The position numbers and the translations under genes were made by a program. Positions 18,611 through 28,703 of a stretch of DNA of 64,000 bases are shown in pieces (position 1 is the first letter of the stretch; each line of letters starts with the position of its first letter). Source of the stretch: Pseudokordiimonas caeni (GTDB lineage Bacteria; Pseudomonadota; Alphaproteobacteria; Sphingomonadales; Kordiimonadaceae); contig NZ_JAPPRR010000004.1 in the NCBI RefSeq assembly GCF_026719705.1, positions 248,001 through 312,000 on the forward strand, written 5' to 3'. The notes beneath the pieces are model-generated. The model was given only the letters and a program-made list of their open reading frames with translations. It made no database searches and was not told the origin of the DNA.

Positions 18611-19378
18611 TCATCCCAGTAAAAACTTGCGGATCGTCCGCGCAACAAGGTCCGGTTTTTCGGCATGCAGCCAGTGACCGGTGCCGGTGATCGTCCTTAC
18701 CTCAGCCGCCGGAAAAAGCGCGAGAACCGCTTCCCTGTGCGACGGCTGGATATAATCCGAGTCACCGCCCCTGAGGAACAGAACGGGGCCGGCATAAGGC
18801 GCCCCCTCGTTGCCGGCCATCAGATTCTGATAGTCTTTGACGATTCCGTCAAGGTCGAGTCGCCATCCCCATGCGTCTCCCCCCTCGCGGCGGCGCCAGT
18901 TGGTGAGGAGAAAACTGAGGACTTCAGGCTCGTCCACATAGGGCGCGAGCAGTTCTTCTGCCCCCGCCCGGCTGCCGGGGGCTGCCGCTGCCACCGCCTT
19001 CATGCCTTCCAGAATGCGCTCGTGATGGCGCGGATAGGCGACGGGGCTGATATCGCCAACGACAAGCTTCGACACACGTTCCGGATACGAAAGCGCCAGT
19101 TGCATCGCCGTTTTGCCACCCATCGAATGGCCGAACACAAAGGCGCTGTCCACGCCATGGGCATCCAGCACGCGCGCTGCATCGGCTGCCATATGGGGAT
19201 AGCTGATATCACCGCCATGCGGGCTGCGGCCATGACCGCGCATGTCGACAGATATGACCCTGAAGTCTTCCTCCAGAATACGTGCAATGCCCCCAAGGTT
19301 ATCTGCCGAGCCAAAGAGGCCGTGCATCATGAGGAGAACCGGTCCCTCGCCGCGCACACGGGTGAAAAGCTCGTTCAT
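18611..19378 (-). CDS. Alpha/beta-fold esterase (YbfF-like)
   Basis: A 255-residue cytoplasmic alpha/beta hydrolase without a signal peptide. Core features are LLMMHGLFGSADNLGG (oxyanion loop), DMRGHGRSPH, the nucleophile elbow FGHSMGGKTAM, a late acid in FLRGGDSDYI, and the catalytic His in GTGHWLHAEKP. Length and motifs match the YbfF short-chain acyl esterase group; the physiological substrate is unknown. The gene overlaps thiD by four bases and so probably ends the thiD-containing operon. Confidence 0.82.
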   Translation of the reverse strand: MNELFTRVRGEGPVLLMMHGLFGSADNLGGIARILEEDFRVISVDMRGHGRSPHGGDISYPHMAADAARVLDAHGVDSAFVFGHSMGGKTAMQLALSYPERVSKLVVGDISPVAYPRHHERILEGMKAVAAAAPGSRAGAEELLAPYVDEPEVLSFLLTNWRRREGGDAWGWRLDLDGIVKDYQNLMAGNEGAPYAGPVLFLRGGDSDYIQPSHREAVLALFPAAEVRTITGTGHWLHAEKPDLVARTIRKFLLG

Positions 19379-20199
19379 GCATCGCCCCCTTCCGGCACTT
19401 CGGCTGTCGCGTGGCCAAGCGGGCCATGCCCCTTGCCGAAGCCGGGTGCAGCGGCGATCGCGTTTGCCACAAAGCCGCGCGCACGGGCAAAGGCGGTGGG
19501 CAGATCGTCCCCAAGCGCCAGCGCCGCCGCCACGCCGCTTGCCAGCGTACAGCCGGTGCCGTGGGTGTGGCGCGTATCGACCTTCGCGCCTTCGATGCTT
19601 TTGATATCGTCGGCGGTGACAAGAAGATCTGTCACCGTTTCGTCTTCCAGATGCCCGCCCTTCATGATCGCCGCCCTGGCGCCAAGGGCGAGAATTTCCT
19701 GCCCTGCCCGCGCCATATCGAAGGGCGAATGGATCGGCCGGCCAGTCAGCACTGCAGCTTCATCCAGGTTAGGGGTCACCACATCGGCGCGCGCGATGAG
19801 CCGGGTTTTCAGCGCTTCGACCGCATTATCGGCAAGGAGCCTGTCACCGGACGTTGCGACCATCACAGGATCGATCACCAGCAGCCCCTTGAAGCCGGAT
19901 GCCTCAAGCACGTCGGCCACCGCATGCACAAGTTCCGCCGTTGCCAGCATACCGGTTTTCACTACATCGGCGCCGATATCGTCGAGCACTGCCCTGATCT
20001 GCGCAGCCACGACAGGCGCCGGGATTGGGTGTACATCCGATACGCCAAGTGTGTTCTGCACGGTGATGGCCGTCACCGCCGTTGCGGCATAGGCGCCGAA
20101 GCGGGTCACCGTTTTGATATCGGCCTGAATGCCTGCCCCGCCGCCCGAATCCGATCCGGCGATGATCAGCACCCGGCCCGAAGGCTTCTCTGTCGTCAA
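19375..20199 (-). CDS. thiD: Hydroxymethylpyrimidine/phosphomethylpyrimidine kinase
   Basis: Phosphorylates HMP and HMP-phosphate for thiamine diphosphate synthesis. The 274-residue protein is of the ribokinase-like fold: [19 protein letters not shown] at the N-terminus binds substrate, and [20 protein letters not shown] holds the anion hole and catalytic base. Its length is that of a single-domain ThiD. It overlaps glmM upstream and the esterase downstream by four bases each, so expression is coupled to cell-wall precursor synthesis. No other thi gene is nearby. Confidence 0.93.
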   Translation of the reverse strand: MTTEKPSGRVLIIAGSDSGGGAGIQADIKTVTRFGAYAATAVTAITVQNTLGVSDVHPIPAPVVAAQIRAVLDDIGADVVKTGMLATAELVHAVADVLEASGFKGLLVIDPVMVATSGDRLLADNAVEALKTRLIARADVVTPNLDEAAVLTGRPIHSPFDMARAGQEILALGARAAIMKGGHLEDETVTDLLVTADDIKSIEGAKVDTRHTHGTGCTLASGVAAALALGDDLPTAFARARGFVANAIAAAPGFGKGHGPLGHATAEVPEGGDA

Positions 20200-21542
20200 C
20201 GGGCTGCCTCGATCTCGTCGGCTATGGTGTGAACGACACGGGCGACCATTGCGTCATCGTCGCCTTCCGCCATCACGCGGATCACAGGCTCGGTGCCTGA
20301 CTTGCGGATGAGGATACGGCCGGATCCGTTGAGCTCTGCCTCCGCCGCCTTGATCGCCGCAGCCACCTTGGCGTCGGAGAGCGGGTCAGCAGCCTTGTAG
20401 CGCACGCTTTTCAGAAGCTGCGGCACGGCTTCGAACTGCTTGCAGGCGACCGACGCCTTCTGGCCGGACTGGACGATTTCGGTCATCACCTGCAGGGCAG
20501 AGACAAGCCCGTCGCCGGTTGTCGTGAAGTCCGACAACACCACATGGCCCGATTGCTCGCCGCCCACATTGAAGCCTCCGGCGCGCATGCGTTCAACCAC
20601 ATAGCGGTCGCCGACCGCCGTGCGTTCCAGCGTCAGGCCTTCCGATTTCAACAGGCGCTCGAGCCCGAGGTTCGACATGACGGTGGCGACAAGGCCGCCG
20701 CCCTTCAGGATGCCGCGCCGCGCCCAGTTGCGGGTGATCAGCGCCATGATCTGGTCGCCGTCCACGATCTTGCCATTCTCGTCACACAGGATCAGCCGGT
20801 CGGCGTCGCCATCAAGTGCAATGCCAAGATCGGCGCCTTCCTTGCGCACACGTTCGCACATGGCTTCGGGGTGTGTGGAGCCGCACTCGGCATTGATGTT
20901 GAAACCATTCGGGCTGACACCCATCGGGATCACGTCAGCGCCCAGTTCCCAAAGCACGGTCGGCGCCACCTTGTAGGCTGCCCCGTTGGCGCAATCGACA
21001 ACCACCTTGAGGCCGTCGAAGGTGACACCCGAAGGTACCGTTGCCTTGGCGAATTCCACATAGCGCCCACCCGCGTCATCCAGTCGCCGGGCATGGCCGA
21101 GCGTGAGGGACGGCTGCAGGATATCGCTGGTGTCGCCGTCGATCATGGCTTCGATCGCCAGTTCCTGCTCGTCCGAAAGCTTGTAGCCATCGGGGCCGAA
21201 GAATTTGATGCCATTGTCGTCGTGCGGATTGTGGCTTGCCGAAATCATCACACCAAGATCAGCGCGCAGCGATTTGACAAGCATAGCGATGGCCGGGGTC
21301 GGCATCGGCCCCACAAGGATCACATCCATGCCTGCCGCCACGAAGCCCGAAGCCAGGGCCGGCTCATACATATAGCCCGACCGGCGGGTATCCTTGCCGA
21401 TCACCACGCGGTGCACATGGTCGCCGCGTACAAAGGCCTTACCAGCGGCGAGGCCGATGCGTAGCGCCACATCGGGTGTCATATGGCCTTCATTGACCCG
21501 TCCGCGGATGCCGTCGGTGCCGAAATACTTGCGTTTGCTCAT
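20196..21542 (-). CDS. glmM: Phosphoglucosamine mutase
   Basis: Interconverts glucosamine-6-phosphate and glucosamine-1-phosphate on the route to UDP-GlcNAc. The 448-residue protein has the family start [10 protein letters not shown], the phospho-serine loop [11 protein letters not shown] (Ser103), the metal loop LDGDADRL and the C-terminal phosphate-binding [12 protein letters not shown]. It lies 36 bases downstream of folP and overlaps thiD by four bases, consistent with the alphaproteobacterial ftsH-folP-glmM order. Confidence 0.97.
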   Translation of the reverse strand: MSKRKYFGTDGIRGRVNEGHMTPDVALRIGLAAGKAFVRGDHVHRVVIGKDTRRSGYMYEPALASGFVAAGMDVILVGPMPTPAIAMLVKSLRADLGVMISASHNPHDDNGIKFFGPDGYKLSDEQELAIEAMIDGDTSDILQPSLTLGHARRLDDAGGRYVEFAKATVPSGVTFDGLKVVVDCANGAAYKVAPTVLWELGADVIPMGVSPNGFNINAECGSTHPEAMCERVRKEGADLGIALDGDADRLILCDENGKIVDGDQIMALITRNWARRGILKGGGLVATVMSNLGLERLLKSEGLTLERTAVGDRYVVERMRAGGFNVGGEQSGHVVLSDFTTTGDGLVSALQVMTEIVQSGQKASVACKQFEAVPQLLKSVRYKAADPLSDAKVAAAIKAAEAELNGSGRILIRKSGTEPVIRVMAEGDDDAMVARVVHTIADEIEAAR

Positions 21543-21578
21543 TGGAAACTGTCCCTGGGTTCGCGCGTTGACGCCACT

Positions 21579-22700
21579 TTAATCATCTTCCATTGGCACG
21601 TCCATCATGGCGGCATCATGGAAGGCCTGTGCCAGTTTCATGGCTTCAACCGTTTCGGCAACGTCATGAACCCGCAGGATGTGAGTGCCCTGAGCCGCGG
21701 CATGGGTTGCGGCAGCGAGCGAACCTGCGAGGCGCTTGTCCGCTTCCTCAACCCCCGTCGCCGCACCGATGAAGCGTTTGCGAGAAGCACCTACCAGCAG
21801 CGGCACGCCGAGGGTGTGGAAAAGCGCCAGATTGTTCATGAGCGCCAGATTATCCTTCAGCACCGCCTTGCCGAAACCGATACCGGGATCGACAACGATC
21901 CGCTCGCGCGCGATACCTGCCGCCACGCAGGCATCAATCCGCGCTTCCAGAAAGTCGAAAACCTCCAGCAGCAGGTCATCATAATCCGGCACGTCGGCGG
22001 CTTCGCCCTTCGCATGCATCAGAATCACAGGCGCGGTCGATTCCGATGCGATTCTCAGTGCTTCAGGATCGTGCGTCAGGGCACTGACATCATTGATGAT
22101 ATGGGCGCCAGCGGCGAGCGCCTTTTCCATGACGGACGCATGGCGGGTATCGACCGAAATCGGGGTGCCATCACCGGCAAGCGCACGGATCACCGGCAGG
22201 ATACGCTCGGCTTCCTCGCCTTCCCACACGGGTTTGGCGCCCGGCCGGGTGCTCTCGCCGCCCACATCGATGATATCGGCCCCTGCTGCGCGCATGGCCC
22301 GCGCCGCCGCGATGGCAGCTTCGGGATCAAGATGTTTGCCGCCGTCGGAGAAACTGTCGGGCGTCACATTCAGGATACCCATCACAAGCGGGCGCGTCAT
22401 GGCAAGCATCCGCCCGCCTTCGAGCGTCAGCGGCACACGCGGGGCGGCAAGGCCCGCCTTCAGCGCCTCCACCCGCGCACGCATCGCATCGGGCATGGCG
22501 AGGGCTTCGACCTCTGCCACAGGCAGGATACGGTCCACCACACGGTCACGGTCCAGCCGCACGATCAACCGGGCGAGCGGATAGCGCAGGCCGCTGCTGC
22601 CAAGCCGCCAGCCTGCTGCCCCCGGCTCCCGCACGCCGCCCATCGGGATGAGATAGGCCCGCGCGTCGGCGGACAGGGTCATGAGGTCGAGGGATGGCAT
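21579..22700 (-). CDS. folP: Dihydropteroate synthase
   Basis: Joins pteridine diphosphate to p-aminobenzoate for folate synthesis and is the sulfonamide target. Motifs in the 373-residue protein are MGILNVTPDSFSDGG, DVGGESTRPGA and the late SRKRFIG. It is longer than the ~280-residue enterobacterial enzyme because of a ~95-residue N-terminal extension (residues 1 to about 95) before the TIM-barrel domain. Extensions of this kind occur in alphaproteobacterial FolP; their role is unknown. It lies between ftsH and glmM on minus. Confidence 0.95.
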   Translation of the reverse strand: MPSLDLMTLSADARAYLIPMGGVREPGAAGWRLGSSGLRYPLARLIVRLDRDRVVDRILPVAEVEALAMPDAMRARVEALKAGLAAPRVPLTLEGGRMLAMTRPLVMGILNVTPDSFSDGGKHLDPEAAIAAARAMRAAGADIIDVGGESTRPGAKPVWEGEEAERILPVIRALAGDGTPISVDTRHASVMEKALAAGAHIINDVSALTHDPEALRIASESTAPVILMHAKGEAADVPDYDDLLLEVFDFLEARIDACVAAGIARERIVVDPGIGFGKAVLKDNLALMNNLALFHTLGVPLLVGASRKRFIGAATGVEEADKRLAGSLAAATHAAAQGTHILRVHDVAETVEAMKLAQAFHDAAMMDVPMEDD

Positions 22701-22736
22701 CGCGGCTTTCCTCCGAAGTCGGGGTCTGGAATCAGA

Positions 22737-22769
22737 GCCCCGGCCCTTTCGTCAAGTCGGGGCCGGGGC
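22737..22769 (-). other. GC-rich hairpin between ftsH and folP
   Basis: GCCCCGGCCC (22737-22746) and GGGCCGGGGC (22760-22769) form a 10-bp stem. No T run follows on minus, so it is probably an mRNA stabiliser or attenuator rather than an intrinsic terminator. Confidence 0.4.
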
Positions 22770-22793
22770 GCTTTGGTCTGGTCTCAGTCGGGC

Positions 22794-24707
22794 TCAGGTG
22801 CCCGGCTGCGGTTCTGGCGTCGTGGTCACGCCGGTTGTCGGCACCGCACTTGAAGGGGCGGGTTTGGAGGGCGGATTGCCCTTGTCCTTGCCTTCGCCTT
22901 CGCGGATCTTCTCGCCGCGCAGAAGTGCCTTGATCTCGTCGCCCGAGAGGGTTTCGTATTCAAGGAGCGCACCGGCAAGCTTGTGAAGGTCGTCCAGATG
23001 GTCGGTCAGGATCTTTTTCGCGCGGTCGGTAGCGCCCACAACGAAAGCCTTGATTTCCTGATCGATCAGTTTCGAGGTTTCGTCCGACATATTCTGCTGG
23101 CGCGCGACCGAGTGGCCAAGGAACACTTCTTCCTCGTTAGCGCTATACATCAGCGGGCCAAGCTTGTCCGACATGCCCCATTTGGTGACCATCGCACGGG
23201 CGAGGTTGGTGGCATACTGGATGTCGCTCGATGCACCCGAGGTGACTTTGTCATAGCCGAAGATGATCTCTTCCGCCACGCGGCCGCCCATGGCGATTGC
23301 GAGGTTGTCGTGCATCTTCTCGCGGCTTTGGGAATACTGGTCGCGTTCCGGCAGGCGCATCACCATGCCCAGCGCACGGCCGCGCGGAATGATGGTGGCC
23401 TTGTGGATCGGGTCCGACGACGGGCAATGCAGCGTGACGAGCGCGTGGCCGCCTTCGTGATAGGCGGTCAGGCGCTTTTCGTCTTCCGTCATCACCATCG
23501 AGCGACGCTCGGCACCCATCATCACCTTGTCCTTGGCGGAATCGAAGTCCGCCATGGCGACAATCTTCTTGCCGCGACGGGCAGCCAGAAGGGCAGCCTC
23601 GTTCACAAGGTTCATCAGGTCAGCGCCCGAGAAACCGGGGGTGCCACGTGCGATCACATTCACGTCCACATCCGGTGCCAGCGGCACTTTCTTCATGTGA
23701 ACGCCAAGGATCTTCTCGCGGCCCTGAATATCGGGGTTCGGCACCACGACCTGACGGTCGAAACGACCGGGGCGCAGAAGGGCGGGGTCAAGCACGTCGG
23801 GGCGGTTGGTGGCCGCCACGATGATGATGCCTTCGTTCGCTTCAAAGCCGTCCATCTCGACAAGCAGCTGGTTCAGGGTCTGCTCGCGTTCATCGTTACC
23901 GCCGCCGAGGCCGGCACCACGATGGCGGCCAACCGCGTCGATCTCATCGATGAAGATGATGCAGGGCGCGTTTTTCTTCGCCTGTTCGAACATGTCGCGC
24001 ACACGGGATGCACCGACACCGACGAACATTTCCACGAAGTCAGAGCCCGAAATGGTGAAGAAGGGCACGTTCGCTTCACCTGCGATGGCACGGGCCAGAA
24101 GCGTTTTACCGGTACCCGGAGGACCAACGAGCAGTGCGCCCTTGGGGATTTTGCCACCAAGGCGCTGGAATTTCTGCGGGTCGCGCAGGAATTCGACGAT
24201 TTCTTCGAGCTCTTCCTTGGCTTCCTCGATACCGGCCACGTCTTCGAAAGTTACACGGCCCTGCTTTTCCGTCAGCAGGCGCGCACGCGATTTACCGAAG
24301 CCCATGGCTCCGCCACCGCCGCCACGGCCCTGCATCTGGCGCATGAAGAAGATCCACACACCGATCAGCAGGATGAAAGGCAGCCACGAAAGCAGCATGC
24401 CGACAAGAATGCCCTGCTCTTCCTTGGTTTCCTTATGGACCACATTGTGCTCGCGCAGGATCGTGGTCAGGTCGCCGTCAAACAGCGGCACCGTGACGCG
24501 GAAGGTTTCCCCGCTCGTATAGGTGCCGGTGACATCCTGACCGGTGCGTTCCACACTCGCCACCCGGTTCTGCTCGACAGCCTCGATGAACTGGCTGTAG
24601 GCGACCTCGGGAGCCTGCTTGCTCGAGCCTTCAAACAGGTTGAAGAGCGCAAGGAGGAGGAGAATGATCAAGCCCCAGACGAGCGCGTTCCGCATGAAAC
24701 TGTTCAC
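22794..24707 (-). CDS. ftsH: ATP-dependent zinc metalloprotease FtsH
   Basis: Membrane AAA+ protease for quality control and turnover of short-lived regulators such as sigma-32 and LpxC in other bacteria. In the 637-residue protein, TM1 is at 8-24, the periplasmic domain follows, and TM2 is at about 101-121. Walker A GPPGTGKT is at 195-202, Walker B IFIDEID near 251-257, and the second region of homology near 298-318. The zinc motif reads HEGGH (417-421) rather than the more usual HEAGH but keeps HExxH. The acidic Pro-rich tail is family-typical. An RpoH-type promoter precedes it. Confidence 0.97.
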   Translation of the reverse strand: MNSFMRNALVWGLIILLLLALFNLFEGSSKQAPEVAYSQFIEAVEQNRVASVERTGQDVTGTYTSGETFRVTVPLFDGDLTTILREHNVVHKETKEEQGILVGMLLSWLPFILLIGVWIFFMRQMQGRGGGGGAMGFGKSRARLLTEKQGRVTFEDVAGIEEAKEELEEIVEFLRDPQKFQRLGGKIPKGALLVGPPGTGKTLLARAIAGEANVPFFTISGSDFVEMFVGVGASRVRDMFEQAKKNAPCIIFIDEIDAVGRHRGAGLGGGNDEREQTLNQLLVEMDGFEANEGIIIVAATNRPDVLDPALLRPGRFDRQVVVPNPDIQGREKILGVHMKKVPLAPDVDVNVIARGTPGFSGADLMNLVNEAALLAARRGKKIVAMADFDSAKDKVMMGAERRSMVMTEDEKRLTAYHEGGHALVTLHCPSSDPIHKATIIPRGRALGMVMRLPERDQYSQSREKMHDNLAIAMGGRVAEEIIFGYDKVTSGASSDIQYATNLARAMVTKWGMSDKLGPLMYSANEEEVFLGHSVARQQNMSDETSKLIDQEIKAFVVGATDRAKKILTDHLDDLHKLAGALLEYETLSGDEIKALLRGEKIREGEGKDKGNPPSKPAPSSAVPTTGVTTTPEPQPGT

Positions 24708-24781
24708 TTATTCTTGCCTTTCCGTTCATGGCATGGGTCTGGTCGCCGTGCCCCGTCGGGGACCGTCCCTTCTGGGATTAG

Positions 24782-24809
24782 AGATAAGCCGATTGCCGGG
24801 CCGTGCAAG
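24782..24809 (-). promoter_or_regulatory. Candidate RpoH-dependent promoter of ftsH
   Basis: On minus, CTTG (24806-24809) is separated by 17 bases from CTTATCT (24782-24788), matching the alphaproteobacterial heat-shock pattern of CTTG, then 17-18 bases, then CYTATNT. It lies about 75 bases before the ftsH start at 24707, in the short gap after tilS. Confidence 0.6.
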
Positions 24810-24829
24810 TGCTTTCGGTCGATTTCGCG

Positions 24830-26122
24830 TCACTTTTTCGCCAAGCCGAGCGATTGGAGCGACAGGCGGACACCGATGTCGGGGCGAAGCATGATGCCGA
24901 CGGACGGGAGCGCGACCAGTTCTTCGCCTTTAAAAACAGCAGGCAACACAAGGCGCGCGGCGCGCGGCAGCATGCCTTCAAGCCGGTCACTGACCGAAAG
25001 CGCCTGCCCGCGCAGGCCCCGCCAGCCTTCGGGTCCAAGCGGGGCAATTTCAAGCCCTTCAGCCTCACCGTCCATCAGCCAGCGACCGTCATAGAGCCCG
25101 CCCGGCACCCATGGCGCACGCGGTGTCATGGCGGCTGCTTCACGCACACACAGCACCCGGCCGCGCCCTTCCGCCACAAACTGGCAACCGCCAAGCGTGG
25201 CACCGGCAAAGTCCGGCGATTTCAGGTCGGCATAAAGGCGGGATAGGCTGTCGAGTCGCGGCCCGAAATCCTGCCCGCCGAGCCAACGGATGAGATCGGC
25301 AAGTGCCCGAAGCTCGGTTTCTTCGGGCACACTGCCAAGCCGACTGGCCTTCAGGACCGCATGGCCCGCCGAATGCCGCTCGATGGCTTCGGCTTCCCAC
25401 AGCGTCTGGTAATGATCGAGCGCCACCTGCGCCTGCCGCAAGCGTTCCGCCGTTGCCGCCAGCCGCTCGACCGTGAGACCTTCAAGCGGCGGATCGGCGA
25501 TAAGACGGCGCACTTTCACCCGGTCGAACATCTCGCTTTCATTGCTCGGATCCTCGATCCAGTCCTGCCCCATTGCCGTCAGTGTCGCCACCAGCTGGGC
25601 CTTGGTCACACCGAGGAGCGGCCGGACAAGGGTCAGGCCCGGGGCCAGTTCACGCATCGGCGCGATCCCGCCAAGCCCCTTGAGCCCGCTGCCGCGCGCG
25701 AGGCGCAAGAGCAGCGTTTCGGCCTGATCGTCAGCATGATGTGCGGTCAGAAGAATGCTGATGCCCGCGTCCCGGCAAGCGGCAGCCATGAGGTCGTAGC
25801 GTGCCGCGCGGGCTGCGGCCTGAATGTTGGAAGCAGGCTTGCCCCCTTCCCAGCGCAGGGTGCGATGCGGAATGCCCCTTGCGGCCACCCACTGCGCCAC
25901 CTGCGCCGCCTCGTCGGCGGATTCTGCGCGCAGGCCATGATCGACAGTAAGGGCGAGAACGGACCGGGTGGCAGCGGCGAGAAGCGTCAACGCCAGGCTA
26001 TCCGCCCCGCCCGAAAGTGCGATGGCCACCGGCGCGCCCTCAGGCACGCCGTGACTGGCAAGCGTTTCGTCAAGCTCGCAGCTGGTGAAGGGCACCGGCG
26101 GATGCGGGGTGGCCCCGGTCAC
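24830..26122 (-). CDS. tilS: tRNA(Ile)-lysidine synthetase
   Basis: Converts C34 of the CAU-anticodon tRNA-Ile to lysidine so that it reads AUA. The 430-residue protein has the PP-loop motif ALSGGADSLA (SGGADS at 37-42), then LLTAHHADDQAETLLLRLARGSG, the N-type ATPase/tRNA-binding core. The C-terminal half is divergent, as is common. It lies 12 bases downstream of cpoB and 122 bases upstream of ftsH, matching the conserved order pal-cpoB-tilS-ftsH. Confidence 0.93.
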   Translation of the reverse strand: MTGATPHPPVPFTSCELDETLASHGVPEGAPVAIALSGGADSLALTLLAAATRSVLALTVDHGLRAESADEAAQVAQWVAARGIPHRTLRWEGGKPASNIQAAARAARYDLMAAACRDAGISILLTAHHADDQAETLLLRLARGSGLKGLGGIAPMRELAPGLTLVRPLLGVTKAQLVATLTAMGQDWIEDPSNESEMFDRVKVRRLIADPPLEGLTVERLAATAERLRQAQVALDHYQTLWEAEAIERHSAGHAVLKASRLGSVPEETELRALADLIRWLGGQDFGPRLDSLSRLYADLKSPDFAGATLGGCQFVAEGRGRVLCVREAAAMTPRAPWVPGGLYDGRWLMDGEAEGLEIAPLGPEGWRGLRGQALSVSDRLEGMLPRAARLVLPAVFKGEELVALPSVGIMLRPDIGVRLSLQSLGLAKK

Positions 26123-26134
26123 CGGCCGTCCCCT

Positions 26135-27004
26135 TTACGAGCACTTGGCCGCGGTCGATATGCGGGCGGCATCCTTCTTCAGCGACGCGGGCGCATCACC
26201 GGCAATCCGGTTGAATTCAGCAAGCGTGCTGCAGGCGTCAGCGTCTGCATCCATCCGGTGCAGGACATCAGCAAGCTCCACCAGACCGTCCGCAAGCTTC
26301 GGATGGCCGGGATGCTCTTCCACCAGCATCAGCAGGTTGCGGGCGGCCTGCGGAAGCTCGTTCTGACGCGCATATACCTTGCCAAGCCAGAATTTGGCAT
26401 TACCGCCAAGCTCTTCCTTGCCATGCTGGCCAACGAACAGCTCAAGCGCCTTGGTGGCGCTGGCCAGATCGTTTTTGGCCACGAAGGAAAAGGCATATTT
26501 ATACTGGGTATCAGCGTCGCCTTCCGGCAACTGCACATCAGCGGCCGGAGCTACCGGGGCGCTGGCGGTACCCGTATCCATGCCCATATCGGTCGCCGGC
26601 AGGGTGTCGTTGGCAGGGGCACCGGTCGCAGGAGCGACGGCTGAGCCCATCGCCTGGCTGCGCTGGATCAGTTCGATCGCCTCTTCCACCTGGCGCTGGC
26701 GGAATTCCATTTCTTCAAGCCGGCCTGTCAGGATGCTGAGCTGGCGTTCCATTTCACCGACGCGTACCACGAGATCGGGCAGCAGCTTCTGCTGTTCGCT
26801 GTCGCCCACCACATCGCTCGGCGCCTCGGCAGGTACGCCGCCCGCTCCGAAGACACGGCGCTGCACGGCGCGCAGTTCGCGTTCCATCTTGTCGATCTTC
26901 TTGGCCATTTCGGCCCGGTCCTGCGCCGCCGCACCCGCCACCGGCAGGGCGAAGGCAACCGATACCGCCAGAAGAATGCTCATCAGTCGCGAAGAAAGTG
27001 CCAT
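26135..27004 (-). CDS. cpoB: Tol-Pal accessory protein CpoB (YbgF)
   Basis: Periplasmic coordinator of peptidoglycan synthesis with outer-membrane constriction. The 289-residue protein has a signal peptide (cleavage after GAAAQ), an N-terminal coiled coil (about 25-125, beginning AEMAKKIDKMERELRAVQRR), an Ala/Pro/Thr linker, and three C-terminal TPR units (about 165-285: YKYAFSFVAKNDLASATKAL onward). The start at 27004 has GAGAG spacing; a second ATG five codons upstream is possible. A strong terminator separates it from pal, so it may be expressed partly independently. Confidence 0.9.
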   Translation of the reverse strand: MALSSRLMSILLAVSVAFALPVAGAAAQDRAEMAKKIDKMERELRAVQRRVFGAGGVPAEAPSDVVGDSEQQKLLPDLVVRVGEMERQLSILTGRLEEMEFRQRQVEEAIELIQRSQAMGSAVAPATGAPANDTLPATDMGMDTGTASAPVAPAADVQLPEGDADTQYKYAFSFVAKNDLASATKALELFVGQHGKEELGGNAKFWLGKVYARQNELPQAARNLLMLVEEHPGHPKLADGLVELADVLHRMDADADACSTLAEFNRIAGDAPASLKKDAARISTAAKCS

Positions 27005-27149
27005 TGATCTCTCATCCATTGCCGCACCCCTTGGGGCGCTATCCCGAAACTATGGGCGGCTCGCCTGCCCCCTGCCTTCTTTTGGCAGGTTGAAATGGCT
27101 TTTTCAATGACCGCACAAGGGATTTCATCCCCATCCGATCCCTTGCCGG

Positions 27150-27204
27150 AAAAAAACGGCGAAAAAAGGACGACCCCGCTTCCGCACAGGCGGAAACGGG
27201 GTCG
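27150..27204 (-). terminator. Strong terminator between pal and cpoB
   Basis: Arms 27171-27185 and 27190-27204 pair over 15 positions with one mismatch around a four-base ACAG loop. On minus they are followed by a run of six T and then further T-rich sequence (27150-27168). It should terminate or attenuate pal transcription before cpoB. Confidence 0.85.
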
Positions 27205-27255
27205 CACTTTATCATCGCCTCGCCTGATCGATGGGATCAGGCTTGCCGTGTCGAC

Positions 27256-27780
27256 TTAGTCGACGGCAAGCACACCGCGACGGTTCTGGCTCCAGGCGCT
27301 TTCGCCGTTGCCAACAACTGCCGGACGCTCTTTGCCGTAGCTGATCGACTTCAGGCGGTCAGCCGACACGCCCTGGGCTACGAGGTAGTTCACTACAGCC
27401 TGAGCGCGACGGTCGCCGAGCGCAAGGTTGTATTCACGAGTGCCGCGTTCGTCGCAGTGACCTTCGATGGTCACGGAGACCTGGCCATAGTGGCCGAGCC
27501 ACTGAGCCTGCTTGTCGAGGGTCATGCGGGCTTCGCTCGACAGTTCCGAGCTGTCGTAAGCGAAGAACACGCGGTCGGCACCGGCATAGTAAGCCAGACC
27601 ATCGGCGGTCGGATGGCCCCACTGCTCGATCTCGAGCTCGGCGGCGGACTTGACGCGCTCTTGCTGAACCGGCTGCTCTTCAACCTGAGCACCAACCTGT
27701 TCTTTTTTCGAGCAAGCGGCGAGCATAAGTGCGGTCGCCGAAACGAGAGCAATGGTTTTGCCCATGCGGATAACAGTCAT
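27256..27780 (-). CDS. pal: Peptidoglycan-associated lipoprotein
   Basis: Outer-membrane lipoprotein linking the Tol system to peptidoglycan. The 174-residue protein has a signal peptide with lipobox MLAAC (Cys23), a short linker and a C-terminal OmpA-like domain (FFAYDSSELS, IEGHCDERGTREYNLALGDRRAQAV). The ATG at 27780 has a TTGGAGGA site and gives the lipoprotein signal; upstream frame is rejected. tolB, which usually precedes pal, is absent: the upstream gene is a LysE exporter. Confidence 0.96.
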   Translation of the reverse strand: MTVIRMGKTIALVSATALMLAACSKKEQVGAQVEEQPVQQERVKSAAELEIEQWGHPTADGLAYYAGADRVFFAYDSSELSSEARMTLDKQAQWLGHYGQVSVTIEGHCDERGTREYNLALGDRRAQAVVNYLVAQGVSADRLKSISYGKERPAVVGNGESAWSQNRRGVLAVD

Positions 27781-28034
27781 GTGGATTCCTCCAATGTACA
27801 GGGCCTTTGCCCTGCTGACGTCTCTGTTGTTGGCCCAGCCCGGAAAGTTCCCGCATGACACTCGGGAAACCGTCCAGGCTTGTCGCGCTGCAATATAAAG
27901 ATACTCCGCAACACAATCAAGCAGGACACGGGGAACAAGGCGTTGGCCTCGCGCGATTTTTTCTCACTCGAAGCGGAAAAACCGCCCCTCGTTAAGATTT
28001 CCTAACGCGATTAGAGCCCAAGTGAGATTCCGGA

Positions 28035-28673
28035 TCAAGCCAAAAGGCTGAAAAAAGCAAAAAACGCAAAGCAGAGTATCAGAATGGCCGATCCCCGGTT
28101 GATCCATTCGAGGTGCCGGTCACTGATTCGCTCGCGCATCCTGTTTGCAAGTGACGCGAGTAACAACCACCATAGGGACGCCCCCAGAAAGACCCCCGCG
28201 GCCAGCGATAAGCCCTCCAAATGCGCCTTGCCGCCCCCGGCCCCGAGGTCGCCGATCCCGACCGCGCTATAAAGGCCGACAAGGCCAACAAAAATGCCGG
28301 GATTGCTGAGCGTGAGGGCGAGCGTCGCCACCATCGAGCGGATGGTGCCGTGCCTCGCGCTCAAGCCCTCCTCGGGTGTCATGTGCGGGTGGCTGCGCCA
28401 GATATGCAGGGCGAATCCCATCATGATAAGCCCTCCGGCAACGGCCAGAATCCGGTCGTGCGCGAGAAACAGGCCCCTCATCAGATCGACACTGAAAGCG
28501 GAAAGGGCGGCGAAGATCGCGTCACCCACCGCTGCCGCCACACCGATCAGGAAGGCATCAAGCGGATGGCCGCGCAAGCCGCGTTGCAGGCAGAGCATGT
28601 TCACGGGGCCAACCGGCACCGAAAGGATGAAGCCGAAAGCCATCCCCCAGAAGAGATATTCAACAGCCCCCAT
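28035..28673 (-). CDS. LysE/RhtB-family amino acid exporter
   Basis: A 212-residue inner-membrane exporter with six predicted hydrophobic segments. The N-terminus FILSVPVGPVNMLCLQRGL matches the family's conserved first helix, and LTLSNPGIFVGLVGLYSAVG the central repeat; LysE/RhtB proteins export basic or neutral amino acids. The substrate cannot be assigned. It lies 30 bases downstream of the dihydroorotase gene and 254 bases upstream of pal on the same strand, in the place where tolB is usually found. Confidence 0.85.
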   Translation of the reverse strand: MGAVEYLFWGMAFGFILSVPVGPVNMLCLQRGLRGHPLDAFLIGVAAAVGDAIFAALSAFSVDLMRGLFLAHDRILAVAGGLIMMGFALHIWRSHPHMTPEEGLSARHGTIRSMVATLALTLSNPGIFVGLVGLYSAVGIGDLGAGGGKAHLEGLSLAAGVFLGASLWWLLLASLANRMRERISDRHLEWINRGSAILILCFAFFAFFSLLA

Positions 28674-28703
28674 GGCCGGATGCGCGCCCGAACCCCTGCC
28701 GCG

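Noticed and set aside
22983-25094. A 703-codon plus-strand frame opposite ftsH
   Set aside because: Antisense shadow of a complete ftsH, without motif or ribosome site.
27990-28007. Inverted repeat CGTTA-N8-TAACG between lysE and pal
   Set aside because: Short arms, and its layout does not match the CtrA spacing; too weak to call as a site.
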